Assembly: GCF_002874535.1 (NCBI RefSeq)
Contig: NZ_CP025025.1
Coordinates: forward strand, 3,963,353 to 4,027,352
Source: Mesobacillus jeotgali
Lineage (GTDB): Bacteria > Bacillota > Bacilli > Bacillales > Cytobacillaceae
Length of the DNA stretch: 64,000 nucleotides
Direction of reading: 5' to 3'
The position numbers and the translations under genes are program-made. The notes under the pieces were generated by a model, which worked only from the letters and a program-made list of their open reading frames with translations, was not told the origin of the DNA and did no database searches. Shown here one piece after another: positions 26,264 to 34,722 of the stretch (the first letter of the stretch is position 1; every line of letters begins with the position of its first letter).

Positions 26264-27153
26264 TATCTTAAAAAGTCTAAAAGTGTCGGCTGAAGAATCC
26301 GGGCGCCCACTCCTAAAGCTGCTCGATGCACACTTTCCTGTGTTTTTAAATCTGTAATGACCCTTTCAATATCAGCATCTTCATTATCAGACAGAACCCT
26401 ATTTGCCATGACTTCCTGTTGGCCTAGTCGAGAGTCGATTACTTCGAGCCTATTATAACGTGCTCCTAATTCCGCACGTTCTGAGGATAAAGTATCCATT
26501 GTTTTATCTAAACGTCCCAACAAACCGTCCAAATCCGCAGGCTTGTCATTCTTCAATGCAGTTTGAATTTCCTGAACTACATTGAACAAATCCTGATTGA
26601 AAACATTCGCTGGATTGATATTAGCTCTCAGGGATACCCCCGGTGAAACTTCAACTTTATAATTATTGAGAGAAGGATCGGATAAGTTCACTGCTACTGT
26701 CGGCGGGTTTTCCACCGGTACAGGCGGATTATCCGTATCCGTACCATGGAAGATATACCGGCCAGAAACCTTTGTATTCGCTACTTGCACTAGATCCGCT
26801 TTAATCTGATCAACTTCCCTGGCAACAGCTTCCCGGTCACTTGGACTTAGTGCGCCGTTCTTTCCCTGAATGACCAGCTCACGAACACGCTGCAGCCCAT
26901 TGTTCGCCTGGTCAATCCCTGCCTCAGAATTATCCATCCACAAATAGAGTTCAGAAAGGTTTCGCTTATACTGCTCCACTTCAGTCAATCCAGAACGATA
27001 AAACATCCCTTTCATCGCCACAACCGGATCATCGGAAGGTTTTGTAATTTTTTTGCCTGTCGCCAGCTGATCCTGGTACTGTCCCATTCGGCGATAGCTC
27101 TCGCTAAGATTCCGTAATGAATTGGAAGAAAGCATTGATTGTGTTATTCGCAT
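26263..27153 (-). CDS. flgL: Flagellar hook-associated protein FlgL (HAP3)
   Basis: Junction protein between hook and filament, 296 aa. The flagellin-like N-terminus MRITQSMLSSNSLRNLSESY and the helical C-terminus DLKTQESVHRAALGVGARIL mark it. NTKVSGRYIFHGTDTD is the conserved internal strand. It follows flgK by ten bases and was presumably exported with it. Confidence 0.97.
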   Translation of the reverse strand: MRITQSMLSSNSLRNLSESYRRMGQYQDQLATGKKITKPSDDPVVAMKGMFYRSGLTEVEQYKRNLSELYLWMDNSEAGIDQANNGLQRVRELVIQGKNGALSPSDREAVAREVDQIKADLVQVANTKVSGRYIFHGTDTDNPPVPVENPPTVAVNLSDPSLNNYKVEVSPGVSLRANINPANVFNQDLFNVVQEIQTALKNDKPADLDGLLGRLDKTMDTLSSERAELGARYNRLEVIDSRLGQQEVMANRVLSDNEDADIERVITDLKTQESVHRAALGVGARILQPTLLDFLR

Positions 27154-27163
27154 TTTATTTCAC

Positions 27164-28711
27164 CTATCTCCCTACGGTTCCCATGCCGTTGATGATTTTA
27201 TCGAGCATTTCGTCCTGGAGGGTAATCATCCGGGCTGATGCGTTGTAGGCATGTTGGAACTGGATCATATTTGTCATTTCTTCATCTAGTGATACAGAGC
27301 TGACTGACTTTCTTCTATTCTCAACTGTTTCCCTAAGGGAACCGCTGTTTTGCGTTAGACGGACTGACTCTTGAGATTTAACGGCCATACCCCCTATTAC
27401 ACCTTCATAGTAATTGCGGAAGTTTGCTTGTTCGTTGTCGCCGCCATAATCAAATTTATCGTTAATGATGTTCGCAAGTTTTAAGATATTAGTAGAATCA
27501 CCGATTGTTGCATTCGCAATATCTGATCCATCAGCAGTTGCGATATTATCTAAGCTCTGATCGATAGCATCTGCTAATTGAATTCTGCTTGCATACCCTT
27601 TACGCTGAAGGTCAGCATTCTCGGAATCAGCAAAAAATGCGTTGCCAGCCTTCGTCTGATTAGCGATGTCATTCGGGCTCATTCCATCTTTGTGCACATT
27701 GTTGAACTCTGTCGCAAAAGTAAAGGCAAGGTTGTCCAATTCCTTCATCATGTCAGGATAAACGCCCACTAGTTTTCCGTTCTCTTCATAACCATATGAA
27801 TCTACTAAGGCTTTAAGTTTTCCTGTCGATTTTAATTCTGTAAAATTAAAACTGGATTGCCCAATTGAAACCGACTTAACGGACTCATCCGCTCCATCGA
27901 AGTTTACAGTTACATTGTTATTACGTTCGCCGCTGACAAGGATTCCAAGCTCTTTCCCGCTGTCGCTTACCATCTTGATGACAGCCTGTCCATCGGCCAT
28001 TTTAAGTGAGCCGCCACCTGAGTTTGTATAATCAACTTTAATGTTCACTATTGAAGCCAGTTGATCAATCAAACGGTCGCGCTCATCATATAAATCATTC
28101 GGCAAATAGCCATGTGGCTCTACGTCTGCAATCTGACCGTTAATCTTACTAATCTGGTAAGTTAAAGAATTGATTTCTTTTTCAGAAACAGAGATCTCGT
28201 TCTTTAAATCTCTTTGAATTGATGAAAGAGAATTGTGCAGATAGTTAAAAGTCTCAGCCACGGCAATTCCACGCTGGCGAACAACTGAGCGAGCACCAGG
28301 ATTTGTCGGGTTTACAGCTAAATCCTGCAGCGACTGCCAAAACTGGTCCATCGTCTTCGCGAGGCCAGATTCTGAAGGCTCATTCAAAACTTCTTCAAGC
28401 TTCGTATATGCCTCTGCCCTAGTTTCCCAGTAACCTAGCTTATTATTTTCACTGCGGTACTGGATATCCAGAAAGCTTTCCCTCACCCGTTGAATCGACC
28501 CAGCCTTTACACCAGTACCAACCTGCCCCGGAATCTGGGGGCGGTTAAGTGATGCGTTTGGATATGGCTCAGTCTGCTCAAAGTTAATGCGCTGACGAGT
28601 GTAACCAGGCGTATTGGCATTGGCAATATTATGTCCGGTTGTATGTAAAGCGCTCTGCTGCGTGAACATACCGCGGCGCGCTGTTTCTAATCCCATAAAG
28701 GTTGAACGCAT
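27164..28711 (-). CDS. flgK: Flagellar hook-associated protein FlgK (HAP1)
   Basis: Hook-filament junction protein, 515 aa. The N-terminus has MRSTFMGLETARRGMFTQQS and the rod/hook motif ANANTPGYTRQRI; the C-terminal part has SSVSLDEEMTNMIQFQHAYN and ends with DEMLDKIINGMGTVGR. Both ends are conserved as in hook-axial proteins. It follows flgN and precedes flgL. Confidence 0.98.
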   Translation of the reverse strand: MRSTFMGLETARRGMFTQQSALHTTGHNIANANTPGYTRQRINFEQTEPYPNASLNRPQIPGQVGTGVKAGSIQRVRESFLDIQYRSENNKLGYWETRAEAYTKLEEVLNEPSESGLAKTMDQFWQSLQDLAVNPTNPGARSVVRQRGIAVAETFNYLHNSLSSIQRDLKNEISVSEKEINSLTYQISKINGQIADVEPHGYLPNDLYDERDRLIDQLASIVNIKVDYTNSGGGSLKMADGQAVIKMVSDSGKELGILVSGERNNNVTVNFDGADESVKSVSIGQSSFNFTELKSTGKLKALVDSYGYEENGKLVGVYPDMMKELDNLAFTFATEFNNVHKDGMSPNDIANQTKAGNAFFADSENADLQRKGYASRIQLADAIDQSLDNIATADGSDIANATIGDSTNILKLANIINDKFDYGGDNEQANFRNYYEGVIGGMAVKSQESVRLTQNSGSLRETVENRRKSVSSVSLDEEMTNMIQFQHAYNASARMITLQDEMLDKIINGMGTVGR

Positions 28712-28728
28712 TTTCGTTCCTCCATTTG

Positions 28729-29199
28729 TTATGCTTTTGAGTTGAACATCCCCGGCGATTGGCTAGGCTTTGCTTTCTTGCCGGCAGGTGGTCCGTAGTT
28801 GATTTCCTTTTCCTGTGGCATCACAAGGCTTTTAGAAAAGTTAATGAATTGCAGTGACTGATGGATCAATTGCTGATTCAGTTCATTTCGTGCCTTTATT
28901 TCCGAGATGACTCCCACCAGTTCTTCTTTGATGGTTAGAAGTTGATCTTTTCCCGAAGGATTTGCCTCTGCTATTTCCTGTAAAGACGCAGCAGGTATTA
29001 TTTCATTAGATACTGCCAGCCGCTCTTGCTCCAGCTTATTAATCGCCGCTATATGCGACTGTTCATCCTTCAGAAGCTGATCGAGGGCAGCTGTGTCTCC
29101 TTTTTTCACGATGTCCGTCTTCTTCACGGTTAGTTCGTAAAGGCTTTTATGCAATTTGAGCATTTTGTTCATGATGACAACAAGTGATTCAGCAGACAT
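28729..29199 (-). CDS. flgN: Flagellar export chaperone FlgN
   Basis: The 156-aa, largely helical cytosolic protein (MSAESLVVIMNKMLKLHKSL, then LDQLLKDEQSHIAAINKLEQ) has the FlgN-like coiled-coil pattern. It lies exactly where B. subtilis yvyG/flgN is, between flgM and flgK, and should hold FlgK and FlgL for export. A GGGGGGC ribosome site precedes the ATG. Confidence 0.92.
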   Translation of the reverse strand: MSAESLVVIMNKMLKLHKSLYELTVKKTDIVKKGDTAALDQLLKDEQSHIAAINKLEQERLAVSNEIIPAASLQEIAEANPSGKDQLLTIKEELVGVISEIKARNELNQQLIHQSLQFINFSKSLVMPQEKEINYGPPAGKKAKPSQSPGMFNSKA

Positions 29200-29223
29200 A
29201 GACTGCCCCCCCTTCTAGGCATA

Positions 29224-29249
29224 AAGAAACACTCGCCAGGAAGACGAGT
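29224..29249 (-). terminator. Weak hairpin after flgM
   Basis: Minus-strand ACTCG / CGAGT stem with a 9-nt loop and GTTTCTTT behind it. Short, so at most an attenuator between flgM and flgN. Confidence 0.4.
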
Positions 29250-29256
29250 ATTTACT

Positions 29257-29523
29257 CTATTTATTATGATAAAAATTAATGATGCTTTTAGCTGTTTCTT
29301 TATGATTCAATTTATAAGTACCGTTTTCAACCTGAAGTTTCAGTTCTTCCACCTTTTGCTGGCGCTGGACGGATACTTGAGAAAGCTGCTGCATTTCCTT
29401 TGCCGTAGAAGAAATCTCTACTTTATCAGCTTTCTTGTTTTGCGTACTTGCTGCTGCATCTAGTTTGTTCATCTGGCGTTTATATGGATTGATCCCTGAT
29501 GGGCCTATATTATTTATTTTCAT
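29257..29523 (-). CDS. flgM: Anti-sigma-D factor FlgM
   Basis: Binds sigma-D until the hook is complete. The 88-aa sequence MKINNIGPSGINPYKRQMNK ... KADKVEISSTAKEMQQL has the FlgM core (D-K-VEIS, then a helix) and C-terminal NGTYKLNHKETAKSIINFY. It is preceded by its own strong sigma-D promoter, giving feedback control. Confidence 0.95.
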   Translation of the reverse strand: MKINNIGPSGINPYKRQMNKLDAAASTQNKKADKVEISSTAKEMQQLSQVSVQRQQKVEELKLQVENGTYKLNHKETAKSIINFYHNK

Positions 29524-29558
29524 GTCTAACCCTCGCTTTCAGAACGATTCTATTTTTA

Positions 29559-29584
29559 TTATCGGCAAGCAAAAGAGTTTTTTA
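29559..29584 (-). promoter_or_regulatory. Sigma-D promoter of flgM
   Basis: Minus-strand TAAA-N14-GCCGATAA, one mismatch to the sigma-D consensus, 35 nt before flgM. A sigma-D promoter at this point is known in B. subtilis. Confidence 0.85.
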
Positions 29585-29598
29585 ATAAATCTTTTTGC

Positions 29599-30039
29599 CT
29601 AATCTCTATGAGTGAAAAAAGTCGCAGTACGGTTATTGATTTCCCGCTTCCTCTGTTCCTCATGTTCATGAACCTGCAAGTCGGACTTGATTGCGCCGGC
29701 ACAAGATTCACAAAGTCTCCCTGTTCTTATAATTGCTCCGCATTTATCACACGGGTAACCAAGATTCGGAAGCTGGGCAATTTGCAGCTTGCCATTTTTA
29801 ATGAATTTTAAAATCAGTTTTTCCGAAACTCCAGTTGCTTCTACAACCTGGAGCATCGTCGCTGCGCGATTTTCACGTTTTTTCATGAACTTTGACACAG
29901 TATCATATGCGTTCTGTTCTGCTTTCAAGCACTTGTCACAAATATCTCTAAATTTATTTTTAACGAAGATCTCTCCGCAATCAGGACAATTTACAAGTTC
30001 CAATGTCCTTCCTCCTCTAATCTTATCATATCTGCTCAA
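29599..30039 (-). CDS. yvyF: Flagellar operon protein YvyF (TIGR03826 family)
   Basis: A 146-aa protein with an N-terminal zinc finger (CPDCGEIF...DICDKC), a central helix-turn-helix-like segment MLQVVEATGVSEKLILKFIK, and a second zinc finger (CDKCGAIIRTGRLCESC). It is found between comFC and flgM in many Bacillaceae; its role is undefined but a regulatory function is often suggested. Its start overlaps the comFC stop by four bases (ATGA). Confidence 0.9.
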   Translation of the reverse strand: MSRYDKIRGGRTLELVNCPDCGEIFVKNKFRDICDKCLKAEQNAYDTVSKFMKKRENRAATMLQVVEATGVSEKLILKFIKNGKLQIAQLPNLGYPCDKCGAIIRTGRLCESCAGAIKSDLQVHEHEEQRKREINNRTATFFTHRD

Positions 30040-30740
30040 CGCGCCAAAGTTAACGAGTACACCTTGTCTGCTCCATTTTCCTTCAATAGCCTGGATGCAT
30101 GCCGTAGTGTTGAGCCTGTAGTATATATATCGTCAACAATCAAGATTTTTTTACCCCTTAAATCATGAACTGAATCCACTCTGAAAACCTGGTTAAGATG
30201 GATTCTTTCTGTTCTTGATTTCTTTGATTGTTTTTCAGTATGAACCCTTGACAATAAGTATGCGGGTTCCAGTCCTGCCACCCTAATAATTGCCTCGGAC
30301 TGGTTGAATCCACGTTCATATAGTCGTTCTTCACTTAATGGTATCGGAACAAGGTAATCGTATTGGAAAGCTTGCAAAGTTTTTAAAAAGTCCGCAGTAA
30401 AAATCTTTGCCAGCACATAGTCTCCTCTAAATTTAAATTTAGCAATGACTTCTTTCGTAAAATCTGAATAGCTATACAGAGAGGTATTCTTGTCCAAACT
30501 CCCTCTCCAGAACTCATCTTCCTCCCAACGTCTGCAATCTAAGCATAATTCCCCGCTCCGATACTCCGCGTCCAATAAAGCAAACGGCCTTCCACAAATA
30601 TTGCATGTCTCACCACTAATACGCTCGAATTTCTCATAACATTTCTGACAGAGCCTGCTATGCTGCTCATGAGTAAATATACTTCTCCAAGTAAACTCTG
30701 ATTCTATTTCTCCATCACATAACAAACAAAAAATCTTCAT
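30036..30740 (-). CDS. comFC: Competence protein ComFC (phosphoribosyltransferase fold)
   Basis: Required for efficient DNA uptake during transformation. The 234-aa protein has an N-terminal four-plus-four cysteine zinc finger (CLLCDG, CQKCYEKF, CNICGRPF, CLDC) and a C-terminal type I phosphoribosyltransferase domain with ILIVDDIYTTGSTLRHA. It overlaps comFA by four bases. comFB, which lies between them in B. subtilis, is absent here. Confidence 0.96.
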   Translation of the reverse strand: MKIFCLLCDGEIESEFTWRSIFTHEQHSRLCQKCYEKFERISGETCNICGRPFALLDAEYRSGELCLDCRRWEEDEFWRGSLDKNTSLYSYSDFTKEVIAKFKFRGDYVLAKIFTADFLKTLQAFQYDYLVPIPLSEERLYERGFNQSEAIIRVAGLEPAYLLSRVHTEKQSKKSRTERIHLNQVFRVDSVHDLRGKKILIVDDIYTTGSTLRHASRLLKENGADKVYSLTLAR

Positions 30741-32233
30741 ACATCAAGCGGCCCTTTCTTGATTCCTTCCTTATTCATCTTGATGATTTGATTTTTCGCA
30801 TTGACCATCGCTTCAGTTTTTCCATAATGAAAAAAAGTGACATCACCTGTCGGGAACTCAGTACTCCTTCCAGCACGTCCTGCAATCTGGACAAGGGCAC
30901 TTTCAGTAAAGATCCTATCCTCTGACCCAATCACAGCGACATCGACATTCGGGATGGTTACGCCACGTTCGAGTATGGTTGTAGTGAGCAGAACGGGAAT
31001 TTCTTTTTGGCGCATTTTTATTACTTTTTCTTTTCGTATGGGATCTTCAGCATGGACGGATTCGATTAGGGGATGTATGTGTCGGAGAAGTAAAAGGATT
31101 TTTTCCATAGACACTATTTTTGGAACAAACACTAAGGCTGGGTTACCACTTACAAGTCGAGTTTCAATCCATTTAACGAAATTTGCCGGAAGTTTACCCT
31201 TCGAAAGCTTTTTCTCCCAGTTCCCAGCCCATTCAAAGCTCGGTACTGGTAGTGGTTTTCCGTGAAATCGCGCTGGGATAGTGACATACTCTCTTTTTCC
31301 AAGACGGCATTCCCGCTGCCATTTCTGGCTAGGTGTTGCTGTAAGATAAATGAGTGTGAATTGTGGTTTTCTCGACTGTTCAACTGCATATTGAAGGGTT
31401 TCATCAACGGAGTAAGGGAAAGCATCCACTTCATCAACAATGATTAAATCGAATGCCTTATAAAAGCGGATTAATTGGTGGGTTGTTGCGATGGTTAGTT
31501 GGGTGTATTCGTGCCGGTCATCACTACCACCATACAATGAGGTTATTTTCACCTTCGGGAATACCTTTTCCAGCCGAGGAGCTAGTTCCAGAACAACGTC
31601 AGTTCGAGGAGTCGCCAGACACACTCGCTTTCCTGTGGATAACGCCCTATCAATCCCGGCGAATAATACTTCAGTCTTACCTGCTCCTGCCACAGCCCAA
31701 ATAAGAAGCTCAGAAAAGTTTTCAACAGCTTCAACCACTCGCTCAGAGGCTAACTTTTGACCTTCTGATAACTGGCCATCCCATTCCAGCCGGCCTGGTG
31801 GCGCTGTGATTTCAGGAGCAGGTCCCGACCAACTAATCAACGGGGTACATCCGCTCACCCTCCCCCTCATCAAACACTTCCTGCAATACAAATCCGTTTC
31901 GCCACAATGTGAACAAGGCATATCGGCAAAATAAGCTGGATCAGTCGCTCCGCACCTTTCACACTTCAGCTTTTTATCATTAATCTCCAGCCCTTTACGG
32001 TAAACTAAATGCCCATTTTCATAATGCTCGTGGATTTCTTCTAAAGAAAAGGGAATTTCATCAACAAGAAGTTGCTTCCCTGCCAGCATCTTTTGCAAGG
32101 CAGGATTAGCAATAAACGAAAGATTCCTCGGGACTGATGGAATGTCTGGAAGCTTGGAGATAATATGATACCTGTCATCTGAATGGGGCTTTACTGTGGG
32201 GATAATCTTACCGTCTTCCAATAAAAATTTCAT
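30737..32233 (-). CDS. comFA: Competence DNA translocase/helicase ComFA
   Basis: ATPase that helps pull single-stranded DNA into the cell. The 498-aa length is somewhat longer than the B. subtilis protein. Residues ~100-140 carry the ComFA zinc cluster (CERCG, CSHCG, CRKC, C). Helicase motifs follow: Walker A VAGAGKT, DEAD-like IVDEVDAFPY, SAT-like YLTATPSQKW and motif VI QIAGRAGRS. The ATG has AAAGG upstream. No convincing ComK box is visible; the upstream region instead holds DnaA boxes. Confidence 0.97.
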   Translation of the reverse strand: MKFLLEDGKIIPTVKPHSDDRYHIISKLPDIPSVPRNLSFIANPALQKMLAGKQLLVDEIPFSLEEIHEHYENGHLVYRKGLEINDKKLKCERCGATDPAYFADMPCSHCGETDLYCRKCLMRGRVSGCTPLISWSGPAPEITAPPGRLEWDGQLSEGQKLASERVVEAVENFSELLIWAVAGAGKTEVLFAGIDRALSTGKRVCLATPRTDVVLELAPRLEKVFPKVKITSLYGGSDDRHEYTQLTIATTHQLIRFYKAFDLIIVDEVDAFPYSVDETLQYAVEQSRKPQFTLIYLTATPSQKWQRECRLGKREYVTIPARFHGKPLPVPSFEWAGNWEKKLSKGKLPANFVKWIETRLVSGNPALVFVPKIVSMEKILLLLRHIHPLIESVHAEDPIRKEKVIKMRQKEIPVLLTTTILERGVTIPNVDVAVIGSEDRIFTESALVQIAGRAGRSTEFPTGDVTFFHYGKTEAMVNAKNQIIKMNKEGIKKGPLDV

Positions 32234-32261
32234 AGTTAATCACAGCCTTTGTGAATTGTTA

Positions 32262-32435
32262 TGTGGATAATATGATATTTCTGTTGATAATGTGAGTTAT
32301 TTTGTTGATAAGTATTTTTCAATTGAGGAATAAGAGAATGATAACGCTTTTTTCTGTGGATAAAATAAATTCGAGGAGGATTGTGTTGTTAATAACTCGG
32401 ATGTTTTGTGGGTAAGTGGATGGTTTTGTGGATAA
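32262..32435 (+). promoter_or_regulatory. Cluster of six DnaA boxes, helically phased
   Basis: TGTGGATAA (reverse complement of the consensus TTATCCACA) occurs perfectly at 32262, 32355 and 32427. One-mismatch copies lie at 32282 and 32303 (TGTTGATAA) and 32407 (TGTGGGTAA). All six have the same orientation. Start-to-start distances are 20, 21, 52, 52 and 20 bp, close to whole helical turns, so all boxes face the same side. It fills the gap between degV and comFA. Confidence 0.85.
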
Positions 32436-32439
32436 TATA

Positions 32440-32475
32440 AAACGCCATTCCAAATAGCCCAAGGAATGACGTCAA
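32440..32475 (-). terminator. Terminator of degV
   Basis: Minus-strand CGTCATTCC / GGAATGGCG stem (one G-T pair) with a ten-base loop, followed by TTTTAT. Confidence 0.65.
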
Positions 32476-32500
32476 TCTCTGATGTATTATCTCTCCGCAA

Positions 32501-33340
32501 TTACTTCTTGTACCAGCCCATGCCCAGAGCACCTTCACCTAAGTGTGTGCCAATGACAGGCCCAAAGTAGCTAAACATAAATTCAACATTAGGAAATTTT
32601 GCTTCAAGCTCACTCTTCCATTCAAGCGCTTCACTTTCACGATTGGCATGAATGATGACTGCCCGATATTCTCCGCCTCTTCCGGCATCCTCAGCAAGCA
32701 GATCGACGACTCGATTCAAAGCTTTTTTCTTCGTGCGAATTTTTTCAAACGGAACAATCATCTTATCCACAAAATGCAGAAGCGGTTTAACCTGCAAAAG
32801 ACTGCCGATCAATGCCTGGGCACTGGACAGCCGACCTCCGCGCTGCAAGTGGCTTAGATCGTCCACCATGAAATATGCCCGAGCTGACCTCTTTACTGCT
32901 TCTAGTCGCTCAATGATTTCTTCAGGCGTTTTACCTTGCTCAGCCATTTCAGCAGCTTCTAAGGCATAAAAACCCTGAACCATCGCACTAATTTCCGAAT
33001 CAAAGGCAAACAATTTTATACCCTCCACCATTTCACCAGCAGAAACCGCTCCCTGATAAGTGCCGCTTATTCCACTGGATAAATGAATGCTGATAACAGA
33101 ATCATAATCCTTTGCCAATTTCTCAAAAAGCTTTACGAACTCACCAATCGGCGGCATTGACGTAGTCGGCAGCTCCCGATGCTTTACTTCTTCGTAAAAC
33201 TCTTCTGCAGTAATATCTATATCTTCCCTATATGTTTCAGTATCAAAAATCACGCTTAACGGAATCATGTGGATATTCCATTTCTCTCGCAATTCCTTCG
33301 GGATGTACGCCGTACTATCCGTGACAACTGCTGTTTTCAT
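32501..33340 (-). CDS. degV: DegV family fatty-acid-binding protein
   Basis: The 279-aa protein has the DegV/EDD fold: MKTAVVTDSTAYIPKELREK with the T/S-rich binding loop, TSMPPIGEF, IHLSSGISGTYQGA and DDLSHLQRGGRLSSAQALIG. Relatives bind fatty acids; FakB proteins hand them to a fatty-acid kinase, but no kinase gene is nearby. Position next to degU is as in B. subtilis. AAGGATGG precedes the ATG. Confidence 0.95.
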   Translation of the reverse strand: MKTAVVTDSTAYIPKELREKWNIHMIPLSVIFDTETYREDIDITAEEFYEEVKHRELPTTSMPPIGEFVKLFEKLAKDYDSVISIHLSSGISGTYQGAVSAGEMVEGIKLFAFDSEISAMVQGFYALEAAEMAEQGKTPEEIIERLEAVKRSARAYFMVDDLSHLQRGGRLSSAQALIGSLLQVKPLLHFVDKMIVPFEKIRTKKKALNRVVDLLAEDAGRGGEYRAVIIHANRESEALEWKSELEAKFPNVEFMFSYFGPVIGTHLGEGALGMGWYKK

Positions 33341-33630
33341 TATTATTTTACCATCCTTATGTTTTTCTCTACGACTTGTACAATCCCATTTTATATGAAC
33401 TTCATGTAAAATGCATTCTTTCAGAAAAACTATTTTAGGAAAGGGTTAATAAAGTAGAACAGTACATGAGGAAATGGAGTTATAGTGAGATTTTTAAATC
33501 TTGTAGAAAATTTCTATGGTGTTCCAAACCCCATTTCAGACATATAGAACTTCACCATGTGATTTTCCGCCAGTCCCCTAACTTATTTCCAGCAGATAAA
33601 ATTTCCTCGCTAATGATTTAAATTAGCTAA

Positions 33631-33666
33631 AATAAAAAAACGCTGGCAATCGGTTGCACAGCGTTC
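33631..33666 (-). terminator. Terminator of the sda-like gene
   Basis: Minus-strand AACGCTG / CAGCGTT stem with a 13-nt loop, then seven T in a row. It lies five bases after the small gene's stop codon and supports its being a real transcription unit. Confidence 0.8.
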
Positions 33667-33670
33667 AAAC

Positions 33671-33832
33671 TTAAGATACATGTGAATGAATTTTAATCTC
33701 AAGACCTCTGGTATCTATCTCTTCTATTAGCATTTCAATAAAGGTTTCATCTAAATTCATTAGAGTAGCCTGTTGGTATGCTTCGAGTAATTTTTCATCT
33801 GATAGTTCCCATAGTAATGAAATTGTGACCAC
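33671..33832 (-). CDS. sda: Sda-like sporulation histidine kinase inhibitor
   Basis: Too short for routine ORF lists. The peptide WELSDEKLLEAYQQATLMNL, then DETFIEMLIEEIDTRGLEIK, parallels B. subtilis Sda (LSDELLIESYFKATEMNL, then RDFIELIENEIKRRSL). The leucine and phenylalanine in MNL and TFIE correspond to L21 and F25, which in Sda contact the KinA DHp domain. Sda halts sporulation when DNA replication is disturbed. The start is uncertain: the only canonical codon is GTG at 33832 (53 aa), but AGAAGGGGTGG is better placed for a rare ATT at 33823 (50 aa). A promoter precedes it and a strong terminator follows. It could also be a second sda copy, since B. subtilis sda lies elsewhere. Confidence 0.8.
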   Translation of the reverse strand: MVTISLLWELSDEKLLEAYQQATLMNLDETFIEMLIEEIDTRGLEIKIHSHVS

Positions 33833-33854
33833 CCCTTCTGGATTACTTTCCCTA

Positions 33855-33885
33855 ATTATATCGAATATTATTAAGTTTTTGTAAA
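33855..33885 (-). promoter_or_regulatory. Promoter of the sda-like gene
   Basis: Minus-strand TTTACA-N19-TATAAT; the -10 is perfect, the spacer slightly long. The start point would leave a leader of only 15-25 nt with AGAAGGGG in it. A DnaA-like TTATCGACA (8 of 9) lies about 46 bp upstream of the -35, at 33931. Confidence 0.6.
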
Positions 33886-33940
33886 AGTCCAGTGGATTTT
33901 CTGTCGTATTTTTCCAACATATTCATACAGTTATCGACAA

Positions 33941-33975
33941 AAAACCACATCTGTCGATTCGACAAATGTGGTTTC
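33941..33975 (-). terminator. Terminator of degSU
   Basis: Minus-strand stem ACCACATTTGTCG / CGACAGATGTGGT, one mismatch, followed by six T. Confidence 0.85.
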
Positions 33976-33982
33976 TTAAAGA

Positions 33983-34666
33983 TTATCTTACTTCAACCCA
34001 GCCGTTCTTGATCGCTACGACTACTGCCTGGGTACGGTCGTTTACATTCATTTTTTGCAGGATGTTACTTACGTGGTTCTTGACTGTCTTCTCACTAATA
34101 AACAGTGCTTCACCAATACCTCTGTTGCTCTTGCCATCTGCAAGTAGCTGAAGGACTTCGCACTCACGGCGTGTCAGCAGGTGAAGAGGGCGGCGAATTT
34201 CAACAGGTGATATGTACTTATCTGATCCGCCTTCATCAGCGGATAAGCGTCGGTATTCTTTTACCAGATTGTGTGTTACTCGCGGATGTAGGTATGATCC
34301 GCCGTCTGCAACGACTTTAACCGCTTCAACCAGTGCATCGGCATCCATTTCTTTCAATAGATAACCTGTTGCTCCTGTTTTAAGTGCGTGCGTGACATAG
34401 TTCTCGTCATCGTGGATGGATAGGATAATAACTTTTGATTCTGGATAGTGTTCAATCAATCCAGATGTTGCTTCCACACCGTTTGTGTTAGGCATATTGA
34501 TATCCATAATAATGACATCAGGCTGGTACTTTTCCACAAGCTCGATGGCTTCACTGCCGTCGTCTCCTTCTGCAACCACTTCGAATGATGGTTCAAAATC
34601 CAGGATCCGTTTTACCCCTTCTCTGAAAAGTTGATGGTCGTCAATAATGACAATCTTTGTTGTCAT
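33983..34666 (-). CDS. degU: Two-component response regulator DegU
   Basis: Controls exoenzymes, motility, competence and biofilm genes. The 227-aa NarL/FixJ-type regulator has a receiver domain ([18 protein letters not shown], phosphoacceptor D55 in [11 protein letters not shown] in LLKEMDAD region) and a C-terminal LuxR-type helix-turn-helix ([39 protein letters not shown]). It follows degS by 56 bases and ends at a strong terminator. Confidence 0.98.
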   Translation of the reverse strand: MTTKIVIIDDHQLFREGVKRILDFEPSFEVVAEGDDGSEAIELVEKYQPDVIIMDINMPNTNGVEATSGLIEHYPESKVIILSIHDDENYVTHALKTGATGYLLKEMDADALVEAVKVVADGGSYLHPRVTHNLVKEYRRLSADEGGSDKYISPVEIRRPLHLLTRRECEVLQLLADGKSNRGIGEALFISEKTVKNHVSNILQKMNVNDRTQAVVVAIKNGWVEVR

Positions 34667-34722
34667 AGCATTCGCCTCCCTTACGGCTTCTATCTCTTTT
34701 TATCTATCTATTTTTTATATTT

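Noticed and set aside
32234-32340. ComK boxes upstream of comFA
   Set aside because: Several A- and T-runs are present, but no pair of AAAA-N5-TTTT boxes with the right spacing could be found.
32297-32500. 67-codon minus-strand frame between degV and comFA
   Set aside because: It spans five of the six DnaA boxes and the degV terminator; no ribosome site, low-complexity translation.
33466-33621. 51-codon plus-strand frame beginning MRKWSYSEIF
   Set aside because: No Shine-Dalgarno, no promoter, composition like random AT-rich sequence.
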